A DNA stretch of 64,000 nucleotides, taken from Mariniblastus sp031400405. Lineage in GTDB: Bacteria; Planctomycetota; Planctomycetia; Pirellulales; Pirellulaceae. Every line of letters begins with the position of its first letter. The stretch's first letter is position 1. A program made the translations under genes and the position numbers. Shown in pieces: positions 48,615 to 56,848 of the stretch. The stretch is taken from assembly GCA_031400405.1 (NCBI GenBank), contig JANNPW010000090.1, positions 10,511 to 74,510 on the forward strand, given 5' to 3'. A model generated the notes under the pieces. The model did not search any database. It saw only the letters and a program-made list of their open reading frames with translations, and had not been told where the DNA came from.

Positions 48615-49109
48615 TCAAATCAAATCAACTTTGCGTCGCACCCGGCGTTGACTTTTTCGACACGGATTGCAAACCCCGTTAATAATCAGCCGATGGCTAC
48701 CAACCTGAAACTGATGCTCTTTAGCTAGATCGGCGCGCAAGGCCAATAGCGATGCGCTTTGGAACTCGATCAACTTTTCGCACTTGGTGCAATAAAAGTG
48801 ATCGTGTTGCGGATATCCATAGTCCAGTTCGTATACGCTGCGACCATCGAGCTGAAACTTCTTCAATAGTCCGGCGTCGACGAATTCCGACAACGTCCGG
48901 TAGACCGTTGGGCGACTGACGTAACCCGATTCCCCTTTTTTGGGCAATCGTTCGATCAACTGGTCGGCATCAAAGTGATCATGTTGAGAAAAAACTCGGT
49001 CCAGCAGTTCGCGACGTTGATCGGTGTTCCGCATGCCCCGGCTCTGCAAATAGTCGGCAAACCGTTGGTGGGCGGTTAGCGCAACTTCGACGGGTTGAAG
49101 TTCGGACAT
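48615..49109 (-). CDS. Fur-family transcriptional regulator
   Basis: 164 residues. N-terminal winged helix (about 25-90, SRPTVYRTLSEFVDAGLLKKF) and C-terminal dimerisation domain with HDHFYCTKC. The structural-zinc CxxC pairs are C107/C110 and C147/C150 (CNPC). The family includes iron (Fur), zinc (Zur), peroxide (PerR) and Mn (Mur) sensors; from sequence alone the metal cannot be decided. The C-terminus is Arg/Lys-rich. I start at the ATG at 49109, one codon after a GTG. It is divergent from nothing and follows clpB on the same strand after 110 bp. Confidence 0.92.
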   Translation of the reverse strand: MSELQPVEVALTAHQRFADYLQSRGMRNTDQRRELLDRVFSQHDHFDADQLIERLPKKGESGYVSRPTVYRTLSEFVDAGLLKKFQLDGRSVYELDYGYPQHDHFYCTKCEKLIEFQSASLLALRADLAKEHQFQVGSHRLIINGVCNPCRKSQRRVRRKVDLI

Positions 49110-49221
49110 CACGAAGGCACCGCTTAATGAGACTGAGATGATTCAAAAGCCAACTGAACATGCGAAAACATCGCGGCCTATCTCAATAAGATTTTAGACG
49201 AACTTGCCAGTCTCCAGCAAG

Positions 49222-51882
49222 TCAATTCTCAATTTTCTCCGCGAGTTCGAAAAAATATTCCGCGCCGTCGAAATCCACGCGAATGTTTCGGTGTTCCGCC
49301 TTCTTGTTAATCCGCAATAGCTCACTAGCCAACGGATTGGTGATTCTTTGTTGAATTACGCGCTTCAGGGGACGCGCTCCATATTGTGGATCGAAGCCTT
49401 CGTCCGCAATTGCCGCGCGTGCTGCTTCGGTAACTTCTAAATCCCAGTCTTGCTCGTTTACCCGGCGCTGTAACAGCACAATTTGCAGGTCGACAATTTT
49501 GCGAATTTGAGACTGCTCCAAGGTTCGAAAGACAATTTTTTCATCCACCCGATTGAGCAACTCGGGAGTGAAACGGGCCCGCAATGCTTGTTCAACCGCC
49601 GCTTGCATTTCATCGCGACTACCGCCTGATTCGGTAATCTTTTGAATAATTGGACTGCCGACGTTGCTCGTCATCACAATGATTGTATTGGTGAAATCGA
49701 CGGTGTGGCCATGGTTGTCGGTCAACCGGCCGTCATCGAGGACTTGCAACAGGATGTTGTAGACATCGTCATGGGCTTTTTCTATTTCATCCAGCAACAC
49801 AACGCTATAGGGGCGCCGGCGAACCGCTTCGGTTAGTTTTCCCCCTTCGTCGAATCCAACATATCCCGGCGGGGCGCCGATCAGGCGGCTGACGCTATGA
49901 CGTTCCATGAACTCGCTCATGTCGATTCGGATCATGGCGTTTTCATCATTAAACATGACTTCCGCCAAGGCCTTGCAAACCTCGGTTTTGCCGACGCCGG
50001 TTGGACCGAGGAACATGAACGAGCCGATCGGGCGATGCGGATCTTGCAATCCACTGCGCGAGCGCCGCACGGCATTGCTGACCGCGGTAATCGCTTCATC
50101 CTGTCCCACGACTCGTTGATGTAACCGTTCCTCCATCACCAACAGTTTGGCCCGTTCGGTTTCCATCATGCGACTGACCGGTACACCGGTCCAAGCGCTG
50201 ACGACTTCTGCAATTTCGTCTTCGGTGACCTGTTCGCTGAGCAAGCGTTTTTTTCCTGGCTCGGGTGTATCTTGCCGGGCGGTCTCACGCACCTCTGCGG
50301 CCACAATTTGTTGTGTCAAATGTCTCTTTGCAGTATCCAACTCATACAGTTTCCGATAGTCGTTTTCGCTAACGAGTTGCCCCGACGACTGCCGGGTTTT
50401 GATTTCGGAATCGAGCTTGCCAAAATTCAACTCGGTTTCGGCCAATTGTTGCCGCAGTTTTTGAGTCCCGGTCATCCCCAGTTTTTCAGATTCCCATTGT
50501 TCCCGCAAACTGGCCAGCGACCTCCGCTGATCATCCATTTCCTCGCGGACGGCATCCAGCCGCGCCTTAACTCCGACGTCATTTTCATCCGCCAGTTGAC
50601 GGGCTGCCAATTCCAATTGAGTCAATTGCCGCTGCACGGTATCGATTTCTTCAGGCACACTGTCTCGTTCCATCGCCAGCCGCGACGAGGCCTCATCGAC
50701 GAGGTCAATCGCCTTGTCGGGTAAAAAGCGATCGGTGATGTAGCGGCTGGACAACTGAGCCGCAGCTACCAGGGCGGCGTCTTTGATTTGTATCCCGTGA
50801 TGTGTTTCGTATCGTTGTTTCAATCCGCGCAAAATGGAAATCGTGTCTTCGACTGAGGGTTCTCCCACATAAACGGGTTGAAAGCGTCGTTCGAGTGCGG
50901 CGTCTTTCTCAATGTACTTGCGATACTCGTCCAACGTGGTCGCGCCAATACAGTGCAATTCTCCCCGCGCAAGCGCAGGCTTAAGCAAGTTGGCGGCGTC
51001 GTTACCACCCTCGGCGGCACCGGCACCGACAACGGTATGGAGTTCATCGATGAACAACACAATCTGACCAGCCGCCGCAGTTACCTCTTTCAAGACCGAT
51101 TTCAACCGGTCTTCAAATTCGCCGCGGAATTTTGCGCCGGCGATTAATGCGCCCATGTCCAAGGCCATCACGCGTTTGTTGCGCAGGCTTTGTGGCACAT
51201 CGTTGTGGACGATGCGGAGCGCTAGACCTTCGGCGATGGCGGTTTTGCCGACGCCGGGTTGGCCAATCAAAACGGGGTTGTTTTTGGTCCGGCGGGACAG
51301 CACTTGCATCACTCGGCGAATTTCCTCATCTCGTCCGATGACCGGATCCAGTCGGCCCGCGTTGGCTTGAGCGACCAAATCGATGCAATATTTTTCCAGC
51401 GATTGATATTTCGCTTCGGGGTTTTGGTCCGTCACACGAGCCGAGCCTCGAACGGCTTTTAGGGCCGCCAAAATCGACTTTTCAGAAATCGCATTGAGGT
51501 CGAAGATTCGTTTGACTTGAGCACCGGTGGTCGCCAAACCTAGCAACAAATGTTCGGTGGACACGAATTCGTCTTGCATCTTTTCCGCCATGGTGGCAGC
51601 GGATTCAAAGACTTTTTGCAGTTCGCGCGAGACACCCGGTTGGCCACCTCCCGAAGAGCTGGGTAACCGCGACAACTCCGACTCGACCATCCGACTGAGC
51701 TGATCCATGGGAGCACCGGATTTTTCCAACACTGGCCGCACAATGCCATCGGATTCGGCCAGCAACGAAGCCAGCAAATGCAACGTGCTGATTTCAGGAT
51801 GGCCCTTGGAACCGGCCATGTTTTGCGCATTGGCTATGGACTCCTGCGCCTTGGCAGTCAGTTTTTCGAAGCGGAACGACAT
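49222..51882 (-). CDS. clpB: ATP-dependent disaggregase ClpB
   Basis: About 886 residues. Hsp100 that pulls proteins out of aggregates together with DnaK. Clp N domain, NBD1 with Walker A GQPGVGKTA, a full-length middle coiled coil (about 400-520, typical of ClpB not ClpA/C) and NBD2 with Walker A GPTGVGKTEV and FMERHSVSRLIGAPPGYVG. The ATG at 51882 has GAGGAA upstream; the open frame to 52014 overlaps the terminator of dnaK. dnaK lies immediately upstream on the same strand, which suits its function as ClpB partner. Confidence 0.97.
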   Translation of the reverse strand: MSFRFEKLTAKAQESIANAQNMAGSKGHPEISTLHLLASLLAESDGIVRPVLEKSGAPMDQLSRMVESELSRLPSSSGGGQPGVSRELQKVFESAATMAEKMQDEFVSTEHLLLGLATTGAQVKRIFDLNAISEKSILAALKAVRGSARVTDQNPEAKYQSLEKYCIDLVAQANAGRLDPVIGRDEEIRRVMQVLSRRTKNNPVLIGQPGVGKTAIAEGLALRIVHNDVPQSLRNKRVMALDMGALIAGAKFRGEFEDRLKSVLKEVTAAAGQIVLFIDELHTVVGAGAAEGGNDAANLLKPALARGELHCIGATTLDEYRKYIEKDAALERRFQPVYVGEPSVEDTISILRGLKQRYETHHGIQIKDAALVAAAQLSSRYITDRFLPDKAIDLVDEASSRLAMERDSVPEEIDTVQRQLTQLELAARQLADENDVGVKARLDAVREEMDDQRRSLASLREQWESEKLGMTGTQKLRQQLAETELNFGKLDSEIKTRQSSGQLVSENDYRKLYELDTAKRHLTQQIVAAEVRETARQDTPEPGKKRLLSEQVTEDEIAEVVSAWTGVPVSRMMETERAKLLVMEERLHQRVVGQDEAITAVSNAVRRSRSGLQDPHRPIGSFMFLGPTGVGKTEVCKALAEVMFNDENAMIRIDMSEFMERHSVSRLIGAPPGYVGFDEGGKLTEAVRRRPYSVVLLDEIEKAHDDVYNILLQVLDDGRLTDNHGHTVDFTNTIIVMTSNVGSPIIQKITESGGSRDEMQAAVEQALRARFTPELLNRVDEKIVFRTLEQSQIRKIVDLQIVLLQRRVNEQDWDLEVTEAARAAIADEGFDPQYGARPLKRVIQQRITNPLASELLRINKKAEHRNIRVDFDGAEYFFELAEKIEN

Positions 51883-51997
51883 GATCTTCCTCGCTGTCAG
51901 GGAATTGAAACGCAATCCTGTAGCAGTGCAAACCGCTTGCCAAGCCAATGTGTTTTTTGTCACATCCACAATTCGAGTTGGCGCACCAATCAGCAAC

Positions 51998-52025
51998 AAA
52001 AAAAGCCAGAACAATTTGTTCTGGC
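51998..52025 (-). terminator. Rho-independent terminator downstream of dnaK
   Basis: On the minus strand, GCCAGAAC and GTTCTGGC form a perfect stem (8 bp, up to 10 with the inner A/T pairs) over a short loop, followed directly by T7 (51998-52004). It sits between dnaK and clpB, so clpB probably has its own promoter or relies on read-through. Confidence 0.9.
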
Positions 52026-52091
52026 GATTCGAATCTCGGATCGACGAAATGACAACTCGGTCGACACTTCCGCCGGGTTAAAACGTCAAGG

Positions 52092-54008
52092 TTACTCTTT
52101 GACCTCGAATTCCGCGTCGATGGCATCGTCAGCGGAACCTGCGGTATCCGCCATCGCTGCGGCAGCGCCATCTCCACCGGCCGCATCGGCGTTCTCATAC
52201 ATCGCTTTGCTTAACGCGTGAGAGGTCTGTTCGAGCTCTTTCACCGCAGATTTGATCGCGGCAGTGTCGCTGCCTTCGGCCGCGGTACGAGCTTTTTTAA
52301 TCGCAGTTTCCAACGGCGCCTTGTCCGAGTCTTTGAGTTTGCCGGAATGTTCGGCCATCATTTTTTCCATCTGGTAGCACATCGTTTCGGCCTCGTTACG
52401 AGCGGTCACCAACTCGTATTGTCGCCGATCCTCTTCAGCATTCATCTCGGCGTCGGCTTTCATCTTGTTGATTTCGCTTTCCGACAATCCAGACGACTCT
52501 TTAATTTCGACTTTTGCTTCCTTGCCCGTCCCCAGATCTTTCGCGGAAACGTTGAGAATGCCGTTCTGATCGATATCAAATTTGACCTCGACTTGAGGAA
52601 CGCCGCGTGGTGATGGAGGAATGCCAGTCAGGTCAAATTTGCCGAGCAAACGATTGGCCGCAGCCATTTTGCGTTCGCCTTGGTAGACCTGAATGGTAAC
52701 TGCGGTCTGGTTGTCCGCTGCCGTACTGAAGACTTGTTTCTTCTCCGTTGGAATCGTGGTGTTGCGCTCGACTAAAGCGGTTAGCACGCCCCCTTCGGTT
52801 TCGATACCGAGGGTCAGCGGTGTCACATCGAGCAACAACACATCTTTCCGGTCGCCCGACAACACTGCGCCTTGGATGGCAGCGCCAATCGCAACCACTT
52901 CGTCGGGGTTAACGCCCTTGTGTGGTTCTTTGCCGAAAATCGCTTTGACCATGGCTTGCACTTTCGGCACGCGGGTGGAGCCGCCGACCAACACGATTTC
53001 GTTAATGTCTTTGGGAGAAAGTTTGGCATCCTTAAGCGCTTGGTGAACGGGCGTCTTGCAACGTTCCACTAATCCGTCGATCAACTCTTCGAACTTGGCT
53101 CGCGAAATATTAATTTGCAAGTGTTTCGGTCCGTTGGCATCCGCCGTGATAAACGGCAAATTAATGTCGGAGGACTGAGCTGAGCTGAGTTCTTTCTTGG
53201 CTTTCTCACAGGCTTCGATTAAGCGTTGTAAGGCCATCGTATCCTTGCGGAGATCAACGGCATTGGATTTTTTAAATTCATCGGCGACATAGTGGATGAG
53301 CACTTCGTCAAAATCGTCACCGCCGAGATGCGTATCGCCACTAGTACTGATTACTTCGAAGACTTTCATGCCATCGTCGTCGTTGAGTTCGAGCACCGAA
53401 ACGTCAAACGTTCCGCCTCCGAGGTCGAATACGACAATCTTTTGATCTTTCTGAGATTTATCCAAACCGTACGCCATGGCCGCAGCGGTCGGTTCATTGA
53501 TGATACGGGCAACTTCCAACCCGGCAATTTGTCCAGCGTCTTTGGTGGCTTGACGTTGGGCGTCGTTGAAATAAGCCGGGACGGTAATGACCGCCTTGTT
53601 GACCTTGTGCCCAAGATACGACTCGGCGGCTTCTTTCAATTTGCGCAGAATTTTGGCCGAGATTTCTTGCGGCGTGTAGTCCTGGTTGCCGACACCGATC
53701 TTCACATATTCGTCAGCTCCCCCTTTGATTTGGTAGGGAACCATCTTTTCTTCACCCCCCACTTCGTTGTGCCGTCGGCCCATGAATCGCTTGACCGAGT
53801 AAACGGTGCGTGTGGGGTTGGTGACGCGTTGGTTGCGGGCGGGAGCACCGACGATCGTTTCGCCGCTATCGTTGAATGCGATCACGCTAGGAGTCGTTCG
53901 ATCGCCTTCTTGATTGGCAATCACCGTCGGCTCGTTACCGTCCATTACAGCCACGACCGAGTTGGTTGTGCCGAGGTCAATTCCGATGATCTTTTCGCCT
54001 TGAGCCAT
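52092..54008 (-). CDS. dnaK: Chaperone DnaK (Hsp70)
   Basis: 638 residues, same length as E. coli DnaK. Opens IGIDLGTTNSVVAVMDG (phosphate 1), with VFDLGGGTFDVSVLE (phosphate 2) and VGGSTRVPKVQ (adenosine) motifs. The substrate-binding domain and a C-terminal Ala/Gly-rich tail ending in acidic DAIDAEFEVKE follow. AAGGA lies 8 bp before the ATG. No grpE or dnaJ is adjacent. A terminator separates it from clpB. A perfect CTGCCC-TTT-GGGCAG hairpin lies 105 bp upstream. Confidence 0.97.
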   Translation of the reverse strand: MAQGEKIIGIDLGTTNSVVAVMDGNEPTVIANQEGDRTTPSVIAFNDSGETIVGAPARNQRVTNPTRTVYSVKRFMGRRHNEVGGEEKMVPYQIKGGADEYVKIGVGNQDYTPQEISAKILRKLKEAAESYLGHKVNKAVITVPAYFNDAQRQATKDAGQIAGLEVARIINEPTAAAMAYGLDKSQKDQKIVVFDLGGGTFDVSVLELNDDDGMKVFEVISTSGDTHLGGDDFDEVLIHYVADEFKKSNAVDLRKDTMALQRLIEACEKAKKELSSAQSSDINLPFITADANGPKHLQINISRAKFEELIDGLVERCKTPVHQALKDAKLSPKDINEIVLVGGSTRVPKVQAMVKAIFGKEPHKGVNPDEVVAIGAAIQGAVLSGDRKDVLLLDVTPLTLGIETEGGVLTALVERNTTIPTEKKQVFSTAADNQTAVTIQVYQGERKMAAANRLLGKFDLTGIPPSPRGVPQVEVKFDIDQNGILNVSAKDLGTGKEAKVEIKESSGLSESEINKMKADAEMNAEEDRRQYELVTARNEAETMCYQMEKMMAEHSGKLKDSDKAPLETAIKKARTAAEGSDTAAIKSAVKELEQTSHALSKAMYENADAAGGDGAAAAMADTAGSADDAIDAEFEVKE

Positions 54009-54378
54009 TTTGAATTCCTTTGCGGTTATTGCAGTAATTTAAGCGATGCGAGCCAAGTGTCGATCGCATTCAATCGGTTGGTTAATTTCAGCCGCGTACC
54101 GACACGGAAATACTGCCCTTTGGGCAGCGTCTGCACGCCAAATCGCGACTTCAATCCACTGTTTGCAAAGCCCGTGCCAGAAACAAGAATCAAGCTATTG
54201 CCAAGAGAAATATCGGATTGTTGTGTTTTTCAGAGGAATCGCGAGTCTGTTGACCGAATCAGAAATTGCCATCCACGTAAAACTGCCAAAATGGCACAAG
54301 AATGGGGCCCTCAATGGACCCATCGAAACTTCGTCGAAACGACTCCGAATCCTGCCAAACAAGTCAACGTTCGTCGAT
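54009..54378. other. Intergenic region upstream of dnaK, 370 bp
   Basis: Between dnaK and the FHA gene, both minus strand. Contains the AAGGA ribosome site and a perfect hairpin at 54113-54127. No CIRCE element (TTAGCACTC-N9-GAGTGCTAA) was found. Open frames on the opposite strand look like shadows of dnaK. Confidence 0.5.
54113..54127. promoter_or_regulatory. Short perfect hairpin upstream of dnaK
   Basis: CTGCCC, TTT, GGGCAG: 6-bp perfect stem with a 3-nt loop, about 105 bp before the dnaK ATG. It may be a regulatory leader hairpin or part of an operator; function unproven. Confidence 0.3.
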
Positions 54379-54783
54379 TTATTCGTGATCTTTGTCGCGG
54401 CGTTTGATGCCAGCTCGATCGAGCAACGACTCTTTGAAGAAATCGTCCATCATTTCGTCCTGCGGTGGCGTACCATAGGCACCGAGCGCCGTCGGATCAT
54501 AATGAACGGTGAACTTGTGTTTGGCAATCGTCAGTTCGACGTTTGGATCGACACGCCGGCGTAAGCCGGGCATGACTCTTTTGCCATCGATTTTGACTCC
54601 GTTGCGGGATTGCAAATCGCGAACAAACCAGTAGCCTTCCTCGATTTCCAGCAAACAATGATGGCCGGAAACGTTGCCGAAATTTAGCACGATATCGCAG
54701 CCTTCGCGGCGACCGACCCGTATGCGTTTTTTCATCAACGGAATCGCATCGCCGCCGCCGATAGGAATGAGTTCACCGAACAT
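54379..54783 (-). CDS. FHA-domain protein, 134 residues
   Basis: Single forkhead-associated domain: RVGRREGCDIVL, SGHHCLLEIEEGYWFVRDL and SRNGVKIDG hold the Gly-Arg, Ser-x-x-His and Asn-Gly residues that bind phosphothreonine. Short helical extension at the C-terminus (PQDEMMDDFFKESLLDRAGIKRRDKD) and no membrane segment. Such proteins read Ser/Thr phosphorylation. The nearest kinase is the one at 59.5-62.3 kb, and I have no direct evidence of a link. Confidence 0.85.
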   Translation of the reverse strand: MFGELIPIGGGDAIPLMKKRIRVGRREGCDIVLNFGNVSGHHCLLEIEEGYWFVRDLQSRNGVKIDGKRVMPGLRRRVDPNVELTIAKHKFTVHYDPTALGAYGTPPQDEMMDDFFKESLLDRAGIKRRDKDHE

Positions 54784-54915
54784 TGGAATCTATCGCGAAT
54801 TGGGCTCGCGCGGTAAAAAAGGGTCAAGGAAATTCCCAGCTCGGGAATGATATCGGTCCATTGCGGGCGCGAAAAAACTATCGCCAGTCATTTAATACCA
54901 TTTTAATCCTATTCG

Positions 54916-55956
54916 GTGTGCGAATTGACGTCAATCAAAAACAATCCAATTGGTGAACCCCGGTCGCTGCCGATCCATCCGTTAAAACCGGCTGAAATGG
55001 ACTGGCGAGCCGCTGGCTTGCGGTATTTTGCCTATGGATACTATCTGAAACAGCTGTACGGCCATCGAGTTCAGCGAGTCAGCGTCGATGCCGGTTTCAC
55101 TTGTCCCAACGTCGACGGGACGGTCGCGCTGGGAGGATGCACATTTTGCGACAATCGCAGCTTCAGCCCCAGCCGCCGATTGCCTCGCCAAAAAATCACT
55201 GAGCAAATCGATGAGGGGATTAAACGGCTGAAAATCAGGTACAAATGCAACCATTTTATGGCCTATTTTCAACCCGCGACCAACACCTACGCTCCGGTTG
55301 AGGTGTTGCGTCCATTGTACGAAGCCGCGATCTCGCATCCGGAGATCATCGCGCTGGCAATTGGGACTCGTCAGGATTGTGTTCCGGACGACGTACTGGA
55401 TTTATTGGAGGAATTTGCCCAGCGAATTCCCTTGACAATCGAGTACGGTTTGCAAACCATCCACAACAAATCTCTGGATTGGATGAATCGCGGCCATTAC
55501 CACGACTCGTTTGTCGATGCGATGGAACGGAGTATCGGGCGCGGATTTGAGATCTGCGCCCACATCATGTTAGGGCTTCCGGGTGAATCGCACGATGACA
55601 TGATGGATACCGCGCGCGAAGTCGCTCGATCTGGTTTGGACGCCGTCAAAATTCACAATTTGTACGCCGTCGAAAAGACACCATTGGCGGACCAGGTCCG
55701 AAGCGGTGAAGTGCAATTGATGGAGTTCGATGTGTACATCACGACTTTGGTTGATTTTCTGGAGTTGATTCCGCCGACGATGATCGTTGAACGAATCAGC
55801 GGTGAAGCCCCCGGTGATTACTTCGTGGGTCCCCAATGGTGCCTCGATAAACCGCGAATTCTTAAAGCCGTGGACGATGAATTTACTCGGCGAAATTCTT
55901 GGCAAGGGAAACAATTTCAGGCACAACCGGTTGAATCGCAATCGGTCGAGACTTAA
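54916..55956 (+). CDS. Radical SAM protein, YhcC/TIGR01212 type
   Basis: 346 residues. Radical SAM enzyme with the cluster motif in FTCPNVDGTVALGGCTFCD (three Cys). The family opens with the preceding YFAYGYYLKQLYGHRVQRVSVDAGF and includes EYGLQTIHNKSLDWMNRGH and CAHIMLGLPGES. Substrate is unknown in this family. The longest start is GTG at 54916; ATG at 54997 leaves the same conserved core and is a good alternative. It is divergent from the FHA gene. The Fe-S carrier gene follows about 270 bp away. Confidence 0.88.
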   Translation: MCELTSIKNNPIGEPRSLPIHPLKPAEMDWRAAGLRYFAYGYYLKQLYGHRVQRVSVDAGFTCPNVDGTVALGGCTFCDNRSFSPSRRLPRQKITEQIDEGIKRLKIRYKCNHFMAYFQPATNTYAPVEVLRPLYEAAISHPEIIALAIGTRQDCVPDDVLDLLEEFAQRIPLTIEYGLQTIHNKSLDWMNRGHYHDSFVDAMERSIGRGFEICAHIMLGLPGESHDDMMDTAREVARSGLDAVKIHNLYAVEKTPLADQVRSGEVQLMEFDVYITTLVDFLELIPPTMIVERISGEAPGDYFVGPQWCLDKPRILKAVDDEFTRRNSWQGKQFQAQPVESQSVET

Positions 55957-56223
55957 TTTAAGTAGGACGTTTAACCTGATCTGGTGCGGTTTCCCACCTC
56001 TGGCGATTTCCAAAATGCCGGCTGCTCTCAGGAAATAGACCACGCGAAAGCGGTAAAAATTGAAAACATTTGAAAATTCGGCTAGTCAATTCCGATATTC
56101 CTATAGACAATTAACCATCGGTCACGAAAAATGACGATTGAGCGATCTGAGTATCGTTAAATAGACTTGAAACCAATGACCCTTGGTCATGATAAATTTT
56201 CCTAAGATTTGGAGACCAATCGA

Positions 56224-56556
56224 ATGAGCGTTACGGTATCGGAAAAAGCTGCCAAAGAAATCCAACGGTTCATTGCCGAAGGGGAGTACGACGAAAAAGC
56301 CGTGTTGCGGATCGGCGTAACTGGCGGAGGATGCAGCGGTTTTAATTACAGCTTGAATATCGCCAGCGATTACGACGAAGCCAACGATCAGAAATCCGAG
56401 CAACACGGCGTCAACGTGGTCGTGGACAAGAAAAGTGCCCTGTTTCTCGACGGTACTCTTGTCGATTACTACGATGGTATTGAGCAACGAGGTTTTCAGT
56501 TCAGCAATCCGAACGCCAAAAAGACCTGCGGTTGCGGAAATTCCTTCAGCACTTAA
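56224..56556 (+). CDS. A-type iron-sulfur carrier (ErpA/IscA-like)
   Basis: 110 residues. HesB/IscA family protein that receives and transfers Fe-S clusters. The three conserved cysteines are Cys37 (GGGCSGF) and Cys102/Cys104 (CGCGNS) at the end. I start at the ATG at 56224, preceded by GGAGA; METNR upstream is optional. A well-formed terminator follows at 56639. Confidence 0.93.
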   Translation: MSVTVSEKAAKEIQRFIAEGEYDEKAVLRIGVTGGGCSGFNYSLNIASDYDEANDQKSEQHGVNVVVDKKSALFLDGTLVDYYDGIEQRGFQFSNPNAKKTCGCGNSFST

Positions 56557-56638
56557 GTCCAACACGAATCTCGGACCGATTTTCCGTTTTGGAATTTTTG
56601 AGTCCGATAAAATCTTTTCTTTCGAACCAGAGTAACAA

Positions 56639-56674
56639 CAGCGTTATCATTGATTTGATAACGCTGATTTTATT
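56639..56674 (+). terminator. Rho-independent terminator after the A-type carrier gene
   Basis: CAGCGTTATCA (56639-56649) pairs with TGATAACGCTG (56656-56666), 11 perfect base pairs over a 6-nt loop, followed by ATTTTATT (56667-56674). Confidence 0.85.
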
Positions 56675-56848
56675 GGGTGACCCGATTGGTAGCCCGGTCA
56701 CCGCCGGGAATCAAGCCTTTCGACATCTTGGAGCTTTCTTGTAAATTTACCGAATTTACGCGCAAGGTACGGGTTTCCGCTCCGTATTGTTGGCACGAGC
56801 ATAGTCATGCTTGCCCAACCATTCGCCCTCTTTGCCGGAGCAACCACC

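Noticed and set aside
54009..54378. CIRCE operator for HrcA upstream of dnaK
   Set aside because: The TTAGCACTC-N9-GAGTGCTAA motif is not present.
53292..54407. 371-residue open frame opposite dnaK
   Set aside because: Antisense shadow of dnaK, with no ribosome site or family features.
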